Translations under genes and position numbers: made by a program
DNA from: Spodoptera frugiperda
Taxonomy: Eukaryota; Arthropoda; Insecta; Lepidoptera; Noctuidae
Assembly (NCBI RefSeq): GCF_023101765.2
Contig: NC_064215.1
Span: forward strand, 10,974,001-11,038,000
Reading direction: 5' to 3'
Length of the DNA stretch: 64,000 nucleotides
Notes under the pieces: generated by a model
Seen by the model: the letters and a program-made list of their open reading frames with translations, nothing else
The model's database searches: none
What the model was told of the DNA's origin: nothing
Shown: piece by piece, positions 24,901-36,900 of the stretch
How the letters are laid out: each line of letters starts with the position of its first letter
Numbering within the stretch: position 1 is the first letter of the stretch

Positions 24901-27900
24901 TATGGAGCGTGTTATGCTTTAACCCTTTAACCGCCGCAGTTGTATATAACTTAATATTTTATAGTTGCTTATATACAACTGCGGCGGGTGTATATAAGCA
25001 ACTTAATATTCTATAATTATTATATACAACTGCGGCGGTTCAATTTTTTTTTTCACACTTTAAAATGATAAATGATAAATGATATTTATTTTGCAAATAG
25101 GTTATAAAATAACACTTTTACACGTCAATCTCTTAAATAACTAGATGAGGCCGGCATTTCCTATCCGACTACTCTGAGAAGAAATGCCGAAACAAACTCA
25201 GAGGTCATAGTCTCTTTTAAAGTCCAGACAAAATCAATTAAAGATGTCGGAGAACCGTGCAAGTTGATTCTGTAGTGGTCTTTTGAGGAAAGAACCACAG
25301 CAGTTTGAGCGGACCTGTTCAGATGGCAGCACGCATGTGTCAGTTTACAATCAGCTCAGCTGACGGCTGTTGCTGAATGATCCGACGAACAACACCAACC
25401 AAAAGAACATTTGGGTAGGCCACACAAATGCTCAAACTGTCAGAATATAATTTACTAAAAATAAAATGACTAGCAAAAGTCTCACACGGTCCTCAAACTA
25501 ACAATTTTAAAAGGAAATATAAAAATATAAAAGGAAAAAAATATAAAACAATGTCAAATTAAGTTTATGTCAAATTGTATAAAAAATGTAACTATATGTT
25601 ACAAACATGTCAGCAAGACCTGTGTGGACATTATAGCAGTTCATTCCCAAGCCTGACTATCCTCCAAGTAGTCTTTTATTTTATAAAAAGCTTTACTACA
25701 AAGTTTTTCTTTAATAACATTTTTAAATTTACCTAGGTTTAAACTTTGAATATGGCTGGGAACTTTATTGTAAAAGCGTATACATTGACATCTAAACGAA
25801 CCGCTTATTTTCTTAAGTCTAGTAGTAGGAACAACATATTTATTTTTATTTCTAGTGTTGATATTGTGTATATCACTGTACTTTTTAAATAACTTTATGT
25901 TTTTATGAGCATACACTATATTTTCATAGATATATTGAGAGGCAACAGTCATTATATTAATTTCTTTAAATAGTTCCCTGAGAGAATGCCTCGGACTAAG
26001 ATTATAAATTGATCGAATGGCTCGCTTCTGCAGCACAAAGACAGACTGAATGTCAGCAGCATTCCCCCACAGGAGAATACCATATGACATGATACTATGG
26101 AAATAACTAAAGTATACTAGACGCGCTGTATTTACATCAGTTAAATTTCTAATTTTTTTAACGGCATATGCTGCTGAGCTGAGCCTTTTCGACAACTTAT
26201 CTATATGTGGGGCCCACTGTAGCTTAGCGTCTAGAGTTATACCTAAAAAGATAGCTGAATCTACAGGGTCCAACTCCCCGCCCTTGATTAGCACGCTGGT
26301 TTTGACATGCCTAACATTTGGTGTTGTGAATTTAATGCATTTAGTTTTTGATTCATTAAGTAGCAAGTTATTGGCACTAAACCAGCGTACTATTTTTGAG
26401 AGAGCACTATTTACATGATCACTGACTAATTGTCCACGTTTGAGTTTAAATAATAAAGAGGTATCATCAGCAAACAGTACTATCCCATGGTTATCCTTCT
26501 ACAAGGTAAGGTAAGTCATTAATATAAATAAGAAATAAAAACGGACCGAGAATTGACCCCTGCGGAACACCCATCCTAACAACAGACCCGGCAGAAATTT
26601 TCCCGTTAATCTCAACTCTCTGAATTCTATTACTCAAGTAAGAGATAAGTAGGTCCAGAGAGTTGCCCCGCATTCCATAATGGGATAGCTTCCTGATCAG
26701 TGTTTCATGAAGGACACAATCGAACGCCTTGGATAAGTCACAAAAAACACCCAATGCGTCCCCTGAGTCCTCCCACGCGTCATATATTGATTAAGAAGTT
26801 CAACACCGGCATCAGTTGTTGAAAGGTTAATTAGTTTCCGAACCGATATGACCTTCAAACCTTCAAGGAAAGAGCATATTCCTTTTTAAAAGGCCGGCAA
26901 CGCACTTGTGATTCCTCTGGTGTTGCGGGTGTCCATAGGCGGCGCTGATCGCTTACCATCAGATGACTCGTCTGCTCGTTTGCCACCTATTTCATAAAAA
27001 AAGTTAAGTCAATTGGTGGTGTTTAACTGTTAGGGTGCTTTTCCATCAGTGATGTGCTATGTAGCTATGCTACAAAGATGTAATAGTTAAGCTGTGAAAC
27101 TATGTGACCGTTTCCACTGATACTAAGCTATGTAGCTGTGCGAGGAAAATGCGCAGCTCGAGTATACGTATATCGATAGTTCCATATAAAAACATAGCTG
27201 AGTCCGTTTCCACCAGTGCTAAGCTATGTGTGCCAATGAATATGATTGGTGGAAGCCAAACGCATCCACAGCAACGTAGCATACCACATCTCTGATGGAA
27301 AAGCACCCATACTCTCTTCTTGAGTCTTTCTAGCTCTGTCCAATCATCAATGCTATTTTGATTTCCAGATCTACGACGCGGAACACAAGAGGTTTGAGCC
27401 GATGCAGCCCGAAACATCGATAGTGTCGAAGCCTCTCTCTCAGAAAAAGTACAGGGTGGAAGTCGACGGGTCCCTTATGGGATTCAAAGTCATCAGGAAC
27501 TCTGATAATGTTACTATGTAAGTTCATTAATGATATATTATATATCTGTTTCATTGCTTGTGTAAAATACGGGATAAATGCTGCGAAATATCGACTGCCA
27601 AGTTTTTTTGTTTTGTTTTGAAAGAACGTTGGGATTAGGATTTTCTCCTGTGTCGTGGGTGCGTTTACAAACATATAATTTCACATGCACATGACACCCA
27701 GACCCGAAACAACAATTTGTAGATCACACAAAGAGTTGCTCCGTGCGAGGATCGAACCCGCTACACGTTGCACGGCAGCCAGTTGCCCAACCACCGCGCC
27801 AACCGTGATTTATTATTGACAATGTTTAGTTAAAGAATGTTTGTCCGAATGGAATGGATTTTGATGAAATGAGTATATGGGTATGAGCTGACTTGGGTGA

Positions 27901-30900
27901 TAGGATATTTTTATTCCATGGAAACGCGGGAGAAGCCGTTGGCAGAAGCTAGGTTTGTATATGAAGTGCACCATTGTATTCTAGTACAGCGTATAGGTCA
28001 ATTAGGTCAGCTGGTATTTGATAACTCGATAAACGTATCTATAAGCAAAAACAAATATCCTGTTGCCCTACATACATATTCGTAACCAATATATTAGTAT
28101 TTGTAACAATAGGAATGATGACGTGGTATGAAAATTAAAAACCTAACTAGTCCGTCAAAATATTATAGCCGCATTTTTTAATTTTATCATATAAGATAAC
28201 AATACCTAGATACAACGAATCAAGGTTTAGGAGAGGGAGCAAATACGTAATTTCTGCGTATAAAATGTACCTAGAAGTGACGTCACGCGATATTTCTTCA
28301 AATCGATATTACCTTCGAAACTATTTGTTTCCTTTAGAAAAATAAAAAATACGTATCTAATGTTTTAAAACAATTTACAAGACGGGCATTCAAATAAAAA
28401 TTAGTCATCTACCCTATTCAAATTGATATACCTTTTGTTCCCATTTTGCAGTGTAAACACCCAAGACATAGGCGGTTTGATCCTATCAGACAAGTTCCTG
28501 CAAATGTCGGCTGTGCTACCAACGAGCCATATATTCGGACTCGGAGAGAAGCGGGCGCGCTTCATGAATAACGTCAACTGGAATACTTTCGCACTGTTTA
28601 ATAGAGACAGGGCGCCTACTGAGGGGGTTAGTATACTCTCAAGGTTCCACACTTAACAATAACCAACCCAGCAATTAACATTTCATTTAAATTTGAACTT
28701 TAAATCATATGTCGTATGATATATTTCATAACGTCAATAAAAAATAGCCTAAAACAGCGGTGGGCGCGCTTGCAGCTAGCTGTCGGCGCGCTGTAAGTGC
28801 GCGTTGTGTGAGTGAGGTTACCGGAGGCCCAATTTCCCCTTCCCAATCTTCCCAATCCCCGATTCCCTAACAACCCTTAAATTTCTAACCCCTCTAACAC
28901 CTCTGGCGTTTCAAGTGTCCATGGGCGGTGGCGATTGTTTACCATCAGGTGATACGTCTGCTCGTTTAATGTGGTCCATAAAAAAAACTAATTTCCTCAC
29001 ATGTCGTCGCCCTCTCCGCTAACTGTCGTATCTCACAAACTGACGTATCTGCACTGACATTAAATAGATACCTTAGGGCTTTAGGGCGACTACAAAATTA
29101 AAGAATAAGCCAAGACCTATATAAAAAACATTTTAATTCATTGATAAAGCCACAAATAACGCATCTACAGTAATTTAACTGTAACGCCCGATCGAAAAAC
29201 GGTTCCCTGGAAAAACATCAATTGGTAGTTGGGACAATTAGCCGGGAGGGTGACGATGTATCTCCTACTTATCTTTGTAAATAGTATCCCGATTATTCTA
29301 GGTGAACCTATACGGCACGCAGCCGTTCTACTTGGCCGTGGAACACGACGGGAACAGTCACGGCATGCTACTGCTCAATTCTAACGCTATGGGTATGGTA
29401 CACCCTGTGTATATATTGCACTTTTGTTTGTAGTTGTAGTTGTAAAGTCGATCTTATGGTTGTGTTGTAAAGGTTTAGTTTTGTTTGTATAGTGTACAAT
29501 GATAATAGTTTTGTTTCAAAGAGGAACTTATTTCAACATGTAAATTCATGGAAATTCCTAATTGTTTGTCGATTTCTATTTTAATATTAAACTTAACAAA
29601 CAAATGTGTATAAATGTTATCATTGCAAACCTTAATCTATGAACTTAATCACTATAGCGTTCTTAAGTCTATGCAAAATACAATTCGAGGTTTAACAACA
29701 AGATTTGCGCAACATTCAAAGCTTCTGCTTTAGAAAACATCATTAACAGCTTCACTCTAGCAGTCATTTACCGGATATACTTAAACCAGATCCTTATAAA
29801 ATAATTCATAACGAAAACAATTGCATGAGAATTTTTTACTAAGTAACCATTAATTGACTTTGAGTGTGGCAGTAAGTATATTATTATTTTTGACCTACAA
29901 ACAACTTAAAAAATTCTCAAATAATACTAAAAACATCTTCCAGACGTGGTCCTCCAGCCGACGCCAGGCATAACATACAGAACTACGGGTGGTATACTGA
30001 ACTTCTTCATCTTCCTCGGACCCTCGCCCAAGGAAGTAGTGGCCCAGTACACTGAGTTAGTCGGACGACCATTCATGCCGCCTTACTGGTCGCTTGGATT
30101 CCATTTGTGCAGGTAAGATTATGATGGTCATCGTTAGCGCGTTTCTGTCACACATCTAAAGTCAGCGAGAGTCCACTGCTTGACTGTGGCCTCTTGTTTG
30201 TACATAAGATTGGTTTGATATACATAATCTCCACGCTTGGATTGGAGATTTTTTTTTACGTTTGATGGGTCGACGTTTGGCCGCTATCTCGCCTGATGGT
30301 AAGTGATGATGCGGCCTACGATGGAGCACGTCTGCCCATAAGCAACCTATTCACTCGGGCCTTGAAGACACCCAGGTTATACCCATCAGGAAACACAGAC
30401 TCCGACAAAGAATTCCACTCCCTAGCAGTTCGCTTAAGGAAGCTTGAAGCGAAGCACGAAGTGTCTACCATGAAGCGGTGACGCCTCGCCGATTGTCTTG
30501 TGGTTCGATGATGGAAAGGACTAGGGGGAATCAAGTTGTGCAATTCCACAAGATTGCAGTTATGTACTCACAAACTCAACAAAGTCACACTCGAATAAAA
30601 AATAATCTATAGACAATCGAGTAGCATCTGAATTTGAACTAAAAAAAAAAAATTTATTCTGATTCCAGGTTCAACTACAACACAGTGAATGCTACTAGGA
30701 GTGTGTGGAAAGCGAATAGAGATGCTGGCATACCCTTTGTAAGTATTTTAACTAGCTCATTCCTCTTATTTATAGACACTGATCTACAAATCTAAATCAT
30801 ACATTGTATTTATTCTACTAATACAATGCAGTAAAATCTATTATTTATTTAAATATCAATTGCTGTTCGGTAATTTCGTTGGACTGATTTGTCAAATTTT

Positions 30901-33900
30901 AGTCTTGAATTATTTGTGGAAGAACGAGGTTTAAAAGGTGAGTAAAAAAATGTTTAAGGCAGTACGATGTTTGTAGGGCCAGCTAGTTAACTTACAATTG
31001 GGTACTATCCTCGGTCAAAAATAAATTATTACTTCTTTCAAAAACTTATGACGTCATAACGCACTATTTCATCCAAAGTTCATAGAAAATATCGATTTTG
31101 ACGTTTCGAAAAAAGTATTGAATTTGACTAGTAGGAAAGTAGCCTATTATTCGATATTGATAAGTTTGACATAATGATATAAGTTAGTCTTTCCGAACTA
31201 AGAAATAGCTCAAAAAGAACCAATCGTTTTTAAAAATCTTCTATATTTCTTATCGGTAGGACGTGCAATGGAACGACATCGACTACATGCAGGACCACAA
31301 CGACTTCACATACGACACCAAGCGGTTCGCTGGACTACCGGACTTCGTGAAGGAAGTGCACTCCGAGGGAATGCACTATATGATTATTATTGGTGAGTCT
31401 TATTACTTTTTCGGGTCATTATAGCTATCAACAGACCTCGACAGTCCATTGCTGGACTATGGGCCTCGTTAGAAGAGGGTTTGCCATAATACATTTTTTT
31501 TTTTATGAATCGCGCCTGTCATCGATTATTGTCTAGACGTATTACCTGATGGTAAGCAATCGCCGCCGCCCATGGACACTTGAAACACAAGAGGCGTTAC
31601 AAGTGCGTTACCGGCTTTTTGGTGTTAGGAATTTAAGGGAAGAATCGGGGATTGGGAAAATTGGCGAAAATTGGGCCTCCGGTAACCTCACTCACACAAC
31701 GAAACACAACGCAAGCGTTGTTTCACGTCGGTTTTCTGTGAGGCCCTGGTATCACTCCGGTCGAGCCGGCCCATTTGTGCCGAAGCATGGCTCTCCAACA
31801 CTTGAAAAATTTCGTTTTTGTTTAAATTTATTTATATTCTGATAACTGCAAATAGCTTTCGCTTACTATGACTTCAAACTCATGGTAGAGGTACTGTACA
31901 CCAACTTCAAATATCACTTTTAATATCATTGAATACTTGAATAGTATGCACAATAAAATACAACAAATATACTTAACACGTTAAACGCCATGGGGGACAC
32001 CAGGTGACCGACGTTAGCGGAGGATTTGCCTTCAACAGTTTTCTATTGGCAGTCAAAGACTTAATATTATAAATTGTTTCAGATCCAGGCGTAGGTGCGT
32101 CAGAGAAGCCTGGTACGTACCCGCCATACGACCGAGGCGTGGAGATGGACATATTCATCAAGAACTCCACCAATCACATTCTTATTGGACAGGCAAGTCA
32201 TTATACAATTACAACTAAATCTAAACTAATATAGTATAGATATAAGCTGAACAGTTTATTTGTTTGAACGCGCTAATCTCCGGAACTACTGATCCGATTT
32301 GAATAAGTCGAGGAAGGTTATAGGCTATAAAACGCCACCCTTCGATCAATAGGAACCGAGCACAGCTGGTGACACCGCGCGGAAGCAGCTAGTATTACAT
32401 ACTAAGAAATACTTTTAACAAAGCTATACCTGACGTGCGAACCGCGAGAAAATACTTTATATATATAATTCTTCTGTAAGTGTGTATGTCACTGAACTCC
32501 TTTTAAACGACTGGACCGATTATGATGAAATTTTTTGTGTGTGTTCAAGGGGATCTGAGAATGGTTTAGATTCACAATTTTGTCCGCTGGACAATGTTTT
32601 TTTAAATAATTTTTAATTTATTAGTAGTTGTTGATTTTGGAATGTTTTACATTGGATCGGACAGACGGCGCTACCATCGCAGTGTCAAATATTAATGACG
32701 TTAGATATTGTCATAACATTTGAATAATAATTTTCATCAAAATGGTCCAGAATGTTGTAGCTTATTAAAAAAAGTTTAAAATTTTCAAATTAAAGACGTG
32801 TAGACAGGACAACGTCTGTCGGGTCCGCTAGTACTTTATAGATCTCTAATGCTTACAAATGTACTTCGATTATGCATGTCCTCATAATTTTGTAACTTTC
32901 GGTTCCCTTACTCTCGTAGTTTTTCATACATACATATATAACCTCACGCCTGTCTCCCATGGGGGTAGGCAGAAAAAATGGAATGCCAATTGCTACGATT
33001 CTTACATACCTCTTTCGCTTCATCAACAGTCATCAGTCTTTTCATGCATGCTCGTCGGTTAAAGGTATTTTTAATTTGGCCCTTCTTTAATATAGTTTTA
33101 CAATAATAGTATTTGATTCCAGGTATGGAACACGGGACAGACAGTGTACCCAGACTTCACTCATCCGAACTCAAGCAGCTACTGGCTCGAGATGATGGCC
33201 AACTTCCACAAACACGTTCCTTATGACGGCGCTTGGATTGTAAGTAACTACTTAAGACTTAAGGTGAATGTTCCGAGCTCTTCATGGCTCGTTTCCCGAT
33301 AGATGGCGCTGAATTGAACATTTTCAGTTTTATGTTGTTTTGAGTGTCATTGGAACAATATTAAGTAACAGAAATAGAAATGCGAAAATCAGGCATCCCA
33401 CTTTATCGGAATAAGTCAAATTATCGCCTCAAAACCCATCCGATTTGCCATATGAGCGAAATATTAAAATCCAACTCTGTTTACAGTCATTTATACACAC
33501 ATAGACATAGCGCCTACTTTAAAATCAACCTTTCTTCAAAATTATCCACTAGATGGCGTGCATTTAAAAGTTAATAGGCTGGTACCTGTAGAAATTATGT
33601 CTTGGGGATTAGGAACTAAAGAACACCATCTGATGCTATTATGTTCTAAAAATAAAAGGTATAAGTAGTGTTATATTTAGGTACTTATTATCACTAAATA
33701 GCATAAAACAAAGTCGTTTTCTCTGTCCCTATATCCATATGTATGCTTATGGATTTTAATGCGGTTTTTTGATTCAAGAGGAAGGTTTATATGTGTATTA
33801 TAGTAGGGAAACTGATAAGTGCTGACCCGTGCGAAACCGGGGCGGTTCACTAGTTTGGGAATAAAATGAATCTCAAGAATGCAATGTAAGACAGTTTTAT

Positions 33901-36900
33901 TTTATTACCCTATATATGATAAAAATGTTTATTTCTGTAAGTAGGTTATAAAATAACACTTTTACACGTCAATATTTGAAATAGCTAGATGAGGCCGGCA
34001 TTTCCTATCCGACTACTCTGAGAAGAAATGCCGAAACAAACTCAGAGGTCATAGTCTCTTTTAAAGTCCAGACAATGAAATAATGGAAAATAAATTATTA
34101 CAAGTATTTATAGTGACATGAATGCTTGATACGTGACTGATTATTAAATAATAATCTCATTCAAAATATTTAGTCTCAATGCAATTTTGAAGTAATTCAA
34201 GGTAAAGGTACATTATTTACAACAATTTCACACCAGTACAAGGCAAACGCAAGAAACTATAATTTATAAACTAGGCAACAAATACACAGAATAATAGATT
34301 GCAATCAAAGCGGAAAAATGTTTGACAATATTTAAGCATCCATAATCACTTATTTAAATAAGGAAATAAAAAAAAAAAATAAGGTTTCTGACAACAAAAA
34401 AAAAATATGAATGTAAACATTGATAATGTAGGGGGCCATCCATTAATTACGTCACATTTCAATTATTATAATCTAATTGTTAAAACACGACCTTGAAACT
34501 ATTTATGAAAAACTCAAGAAATTCTAGATGTAAAATTATAAAATGTGACGTCACACTAGGGAGGGGGAGATCCTACAAATGTGACCAATTGTGACAAGGA
34601 CGGGGGAGGGGGTCAAAAATCACGAAATTCGTGTGACGTAATATATGGATGGCCCCTAGATTCTAAACACACTACTACAATAGTACAATAAAAAAAACAA
34701 TTGTCGTGTTGTTTTCTCTCTTCCTTCTTCATTCTTGCCTGGAAACTACCGCTACACAGCTGCTGCGAAAGAAAATTACTATAAATAGTATATCTTGTGT
34801 GTAACTTTTGATGTGGATGTTAAAAAACAATATCCCACAAAAAAATATAATATAGACTGTAATTAATGGAAATTATGAAGTATATAAAAAAAATTGTGTA
34901 CCTTTCATATCTATACATTTCGCATTTTTTTGAACACGTCTCAAAATTATTTCTGGCAGAATACATTCTTTAAAAAAGTGTATTAACTTTGGCATCATAT
35001 TGCTGATAAAGTCATTATCTCGACAAACTTCTATAACAATCAAAGGTTCATTGACTGAAATAAAATATATGAAGTAGCATTTATCCATGTTACTGACACG
35101 CATTTGTCCTTAAACCTGAAATAGATTTAATATCATAGTAAGAAGATGCTAAAATAAATTATAGAGTGGACATGCAATAGAATTATTAATTTACTTGATA
35201 GTAATAATCATGCTTTTTATTCATAACTAGTGCATTATTATCCAATGTTAGAGCAAAATTTTTCTTCTCTACCGCAGCTGCCTCTAGACTTAGGTTTTTC
35301 CTCGCCAATGATGGAAAACATTTGATCTCAATTAAGGCTCTCTCATTTTCAATTACACCTATAGCAAATTTATACAAGATTATAAATCAATAAAATGGAG
35401 CTCTTTATGAAATTTGAAACAACTAATGTAATTGCCTATTGTAATTGTAATCCTTGGTCCCTTGTGCTTATAATTGTGTTATAATTTTCCTAAGTTGGAT
35501 CTTACCTATTCTACTAATATTACCGGGCTGAAGCTAGTAACATCTAATTTATACACATAAAATACATGTATATTGATAAAGGACTGCCTCGTTGCTCAAG
35601 TGGTCGCAAGTGCGACTGCCGAACAAGGGGTCTCAGGTTCGATTCCCGGGTCAGGCAAAGTATTACTGGGCTTTTTTCGTATTTTAGAAAAATATCTCAG
35701 TAGTAGCACGGAGTCTGGAATTGTGTCCAGTATATGGCAATAGGCTCACCCCCTATTACATGGGACTAACACAAAATGGTGAAAAGTGGGTGTACATTGT
35801 ATAGCGGCATTACATGCCGTAATGTGCACCTCTGCCTACCCCTTCGGGGATAAAAGGCGTGACGTTGTGTGTGTATTGATAAAGAAAAGCTTACCATCTG
35901 GACTGCCAGCTAAACAACCAAATTCTTCATCAATGAAAAGACCTGAGGGCCTTACAGTTTTATTATACTGCTGCATAAACATACTTTTTGCCACATTTTC
36001 ATTTTGCTGTCCATATAACATATCTGTTGTACAAATATTCTTTTTATATAGAATATCCTTGACATGATTGTGACATGGTGTTGTAATACGGCGTTTGCAA
36101 ACCTGTAAAAGGCAAAACAATTGTGTTGTCAATATAATAATACTGCATTACCTGCATAGGTGTTCTATAAAATACAGAAATTACACAAGCACATTTCTGA
36201 TAACATTACCATTCCAAATTGACTTGCAGTCAGACGGTCACGCCTATGAGTAGTATATAAATCATTTTCATGCTGCCCTACTGTAGACATTTCAATGAAA
36301 GCTATATCTTCGGGTGACTTTTGGAATTCTGCTAACCGTTCTTCACACCATATTCTCAGTTGTGCTTCATCAATTTCAATTGGATCACTTGCTTCAGGTC
36401 CATAGTTCTTGTCTGGTTTGGTTTTTTCTCGTGGAACAAACAATCGTTTGCGTGTTGACGATTGCTGTCGTATTCGGCTCTGTTCCTTCCGCTTTATGTA
36501 TTTTTTAAAATGTGTTCCTGGGCTCTGTGTGGTCTGCTTTTTCCATGCAGTCTCATGCCATTGGTGTCCAGTGGCAAGCGATAGCCCTGAAAACAAAATA
36601 TAATTTTAACAGAAAATATAAAAAAAACCTTGTCCAAAAAAAAATTATAAAAAGCACTTCTTTTTGGTTCCAATTTCTGTATAATAGAAAACTAAATGGT
36701 TAAATATTATTTACCTGCCACATGAACACGGCGCTGGTACGATCCCGCTTTACCTAAACTAATTCGTTTTCCGCAGTTGAACTTATTTATTACACTCATA
36801 AAGTTTTCTGCCACATTTGTCGTCTCATTTGACAAACGACCTGCCTTCAATGCTATTTTTTCATTGGCAGCATAAATCAGAGCCCACACTTCTGGAGCAT

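Noticed and set aside
25100..25260. Possible CRISPR-like or tandem array in repeated blocks
   Set aside because: The repeated block is the 3'UTR of a LINE and occurs once here and once at 33940; there is no spaced array. The genome is eukaryotic.
31549..31842. 97-codon plus-strand open frame
   Set aside because: It coincides with a dispersed SINE-like repeat in reverse orientation and has no protein motif.
35581..35660. tRNA-like sequence with A and B boxes
   Set aside because: It continues without a break into a body and tail found elsewhere in the window (4226-4404), so it is the head of a SINE rather than a tRNA gene.
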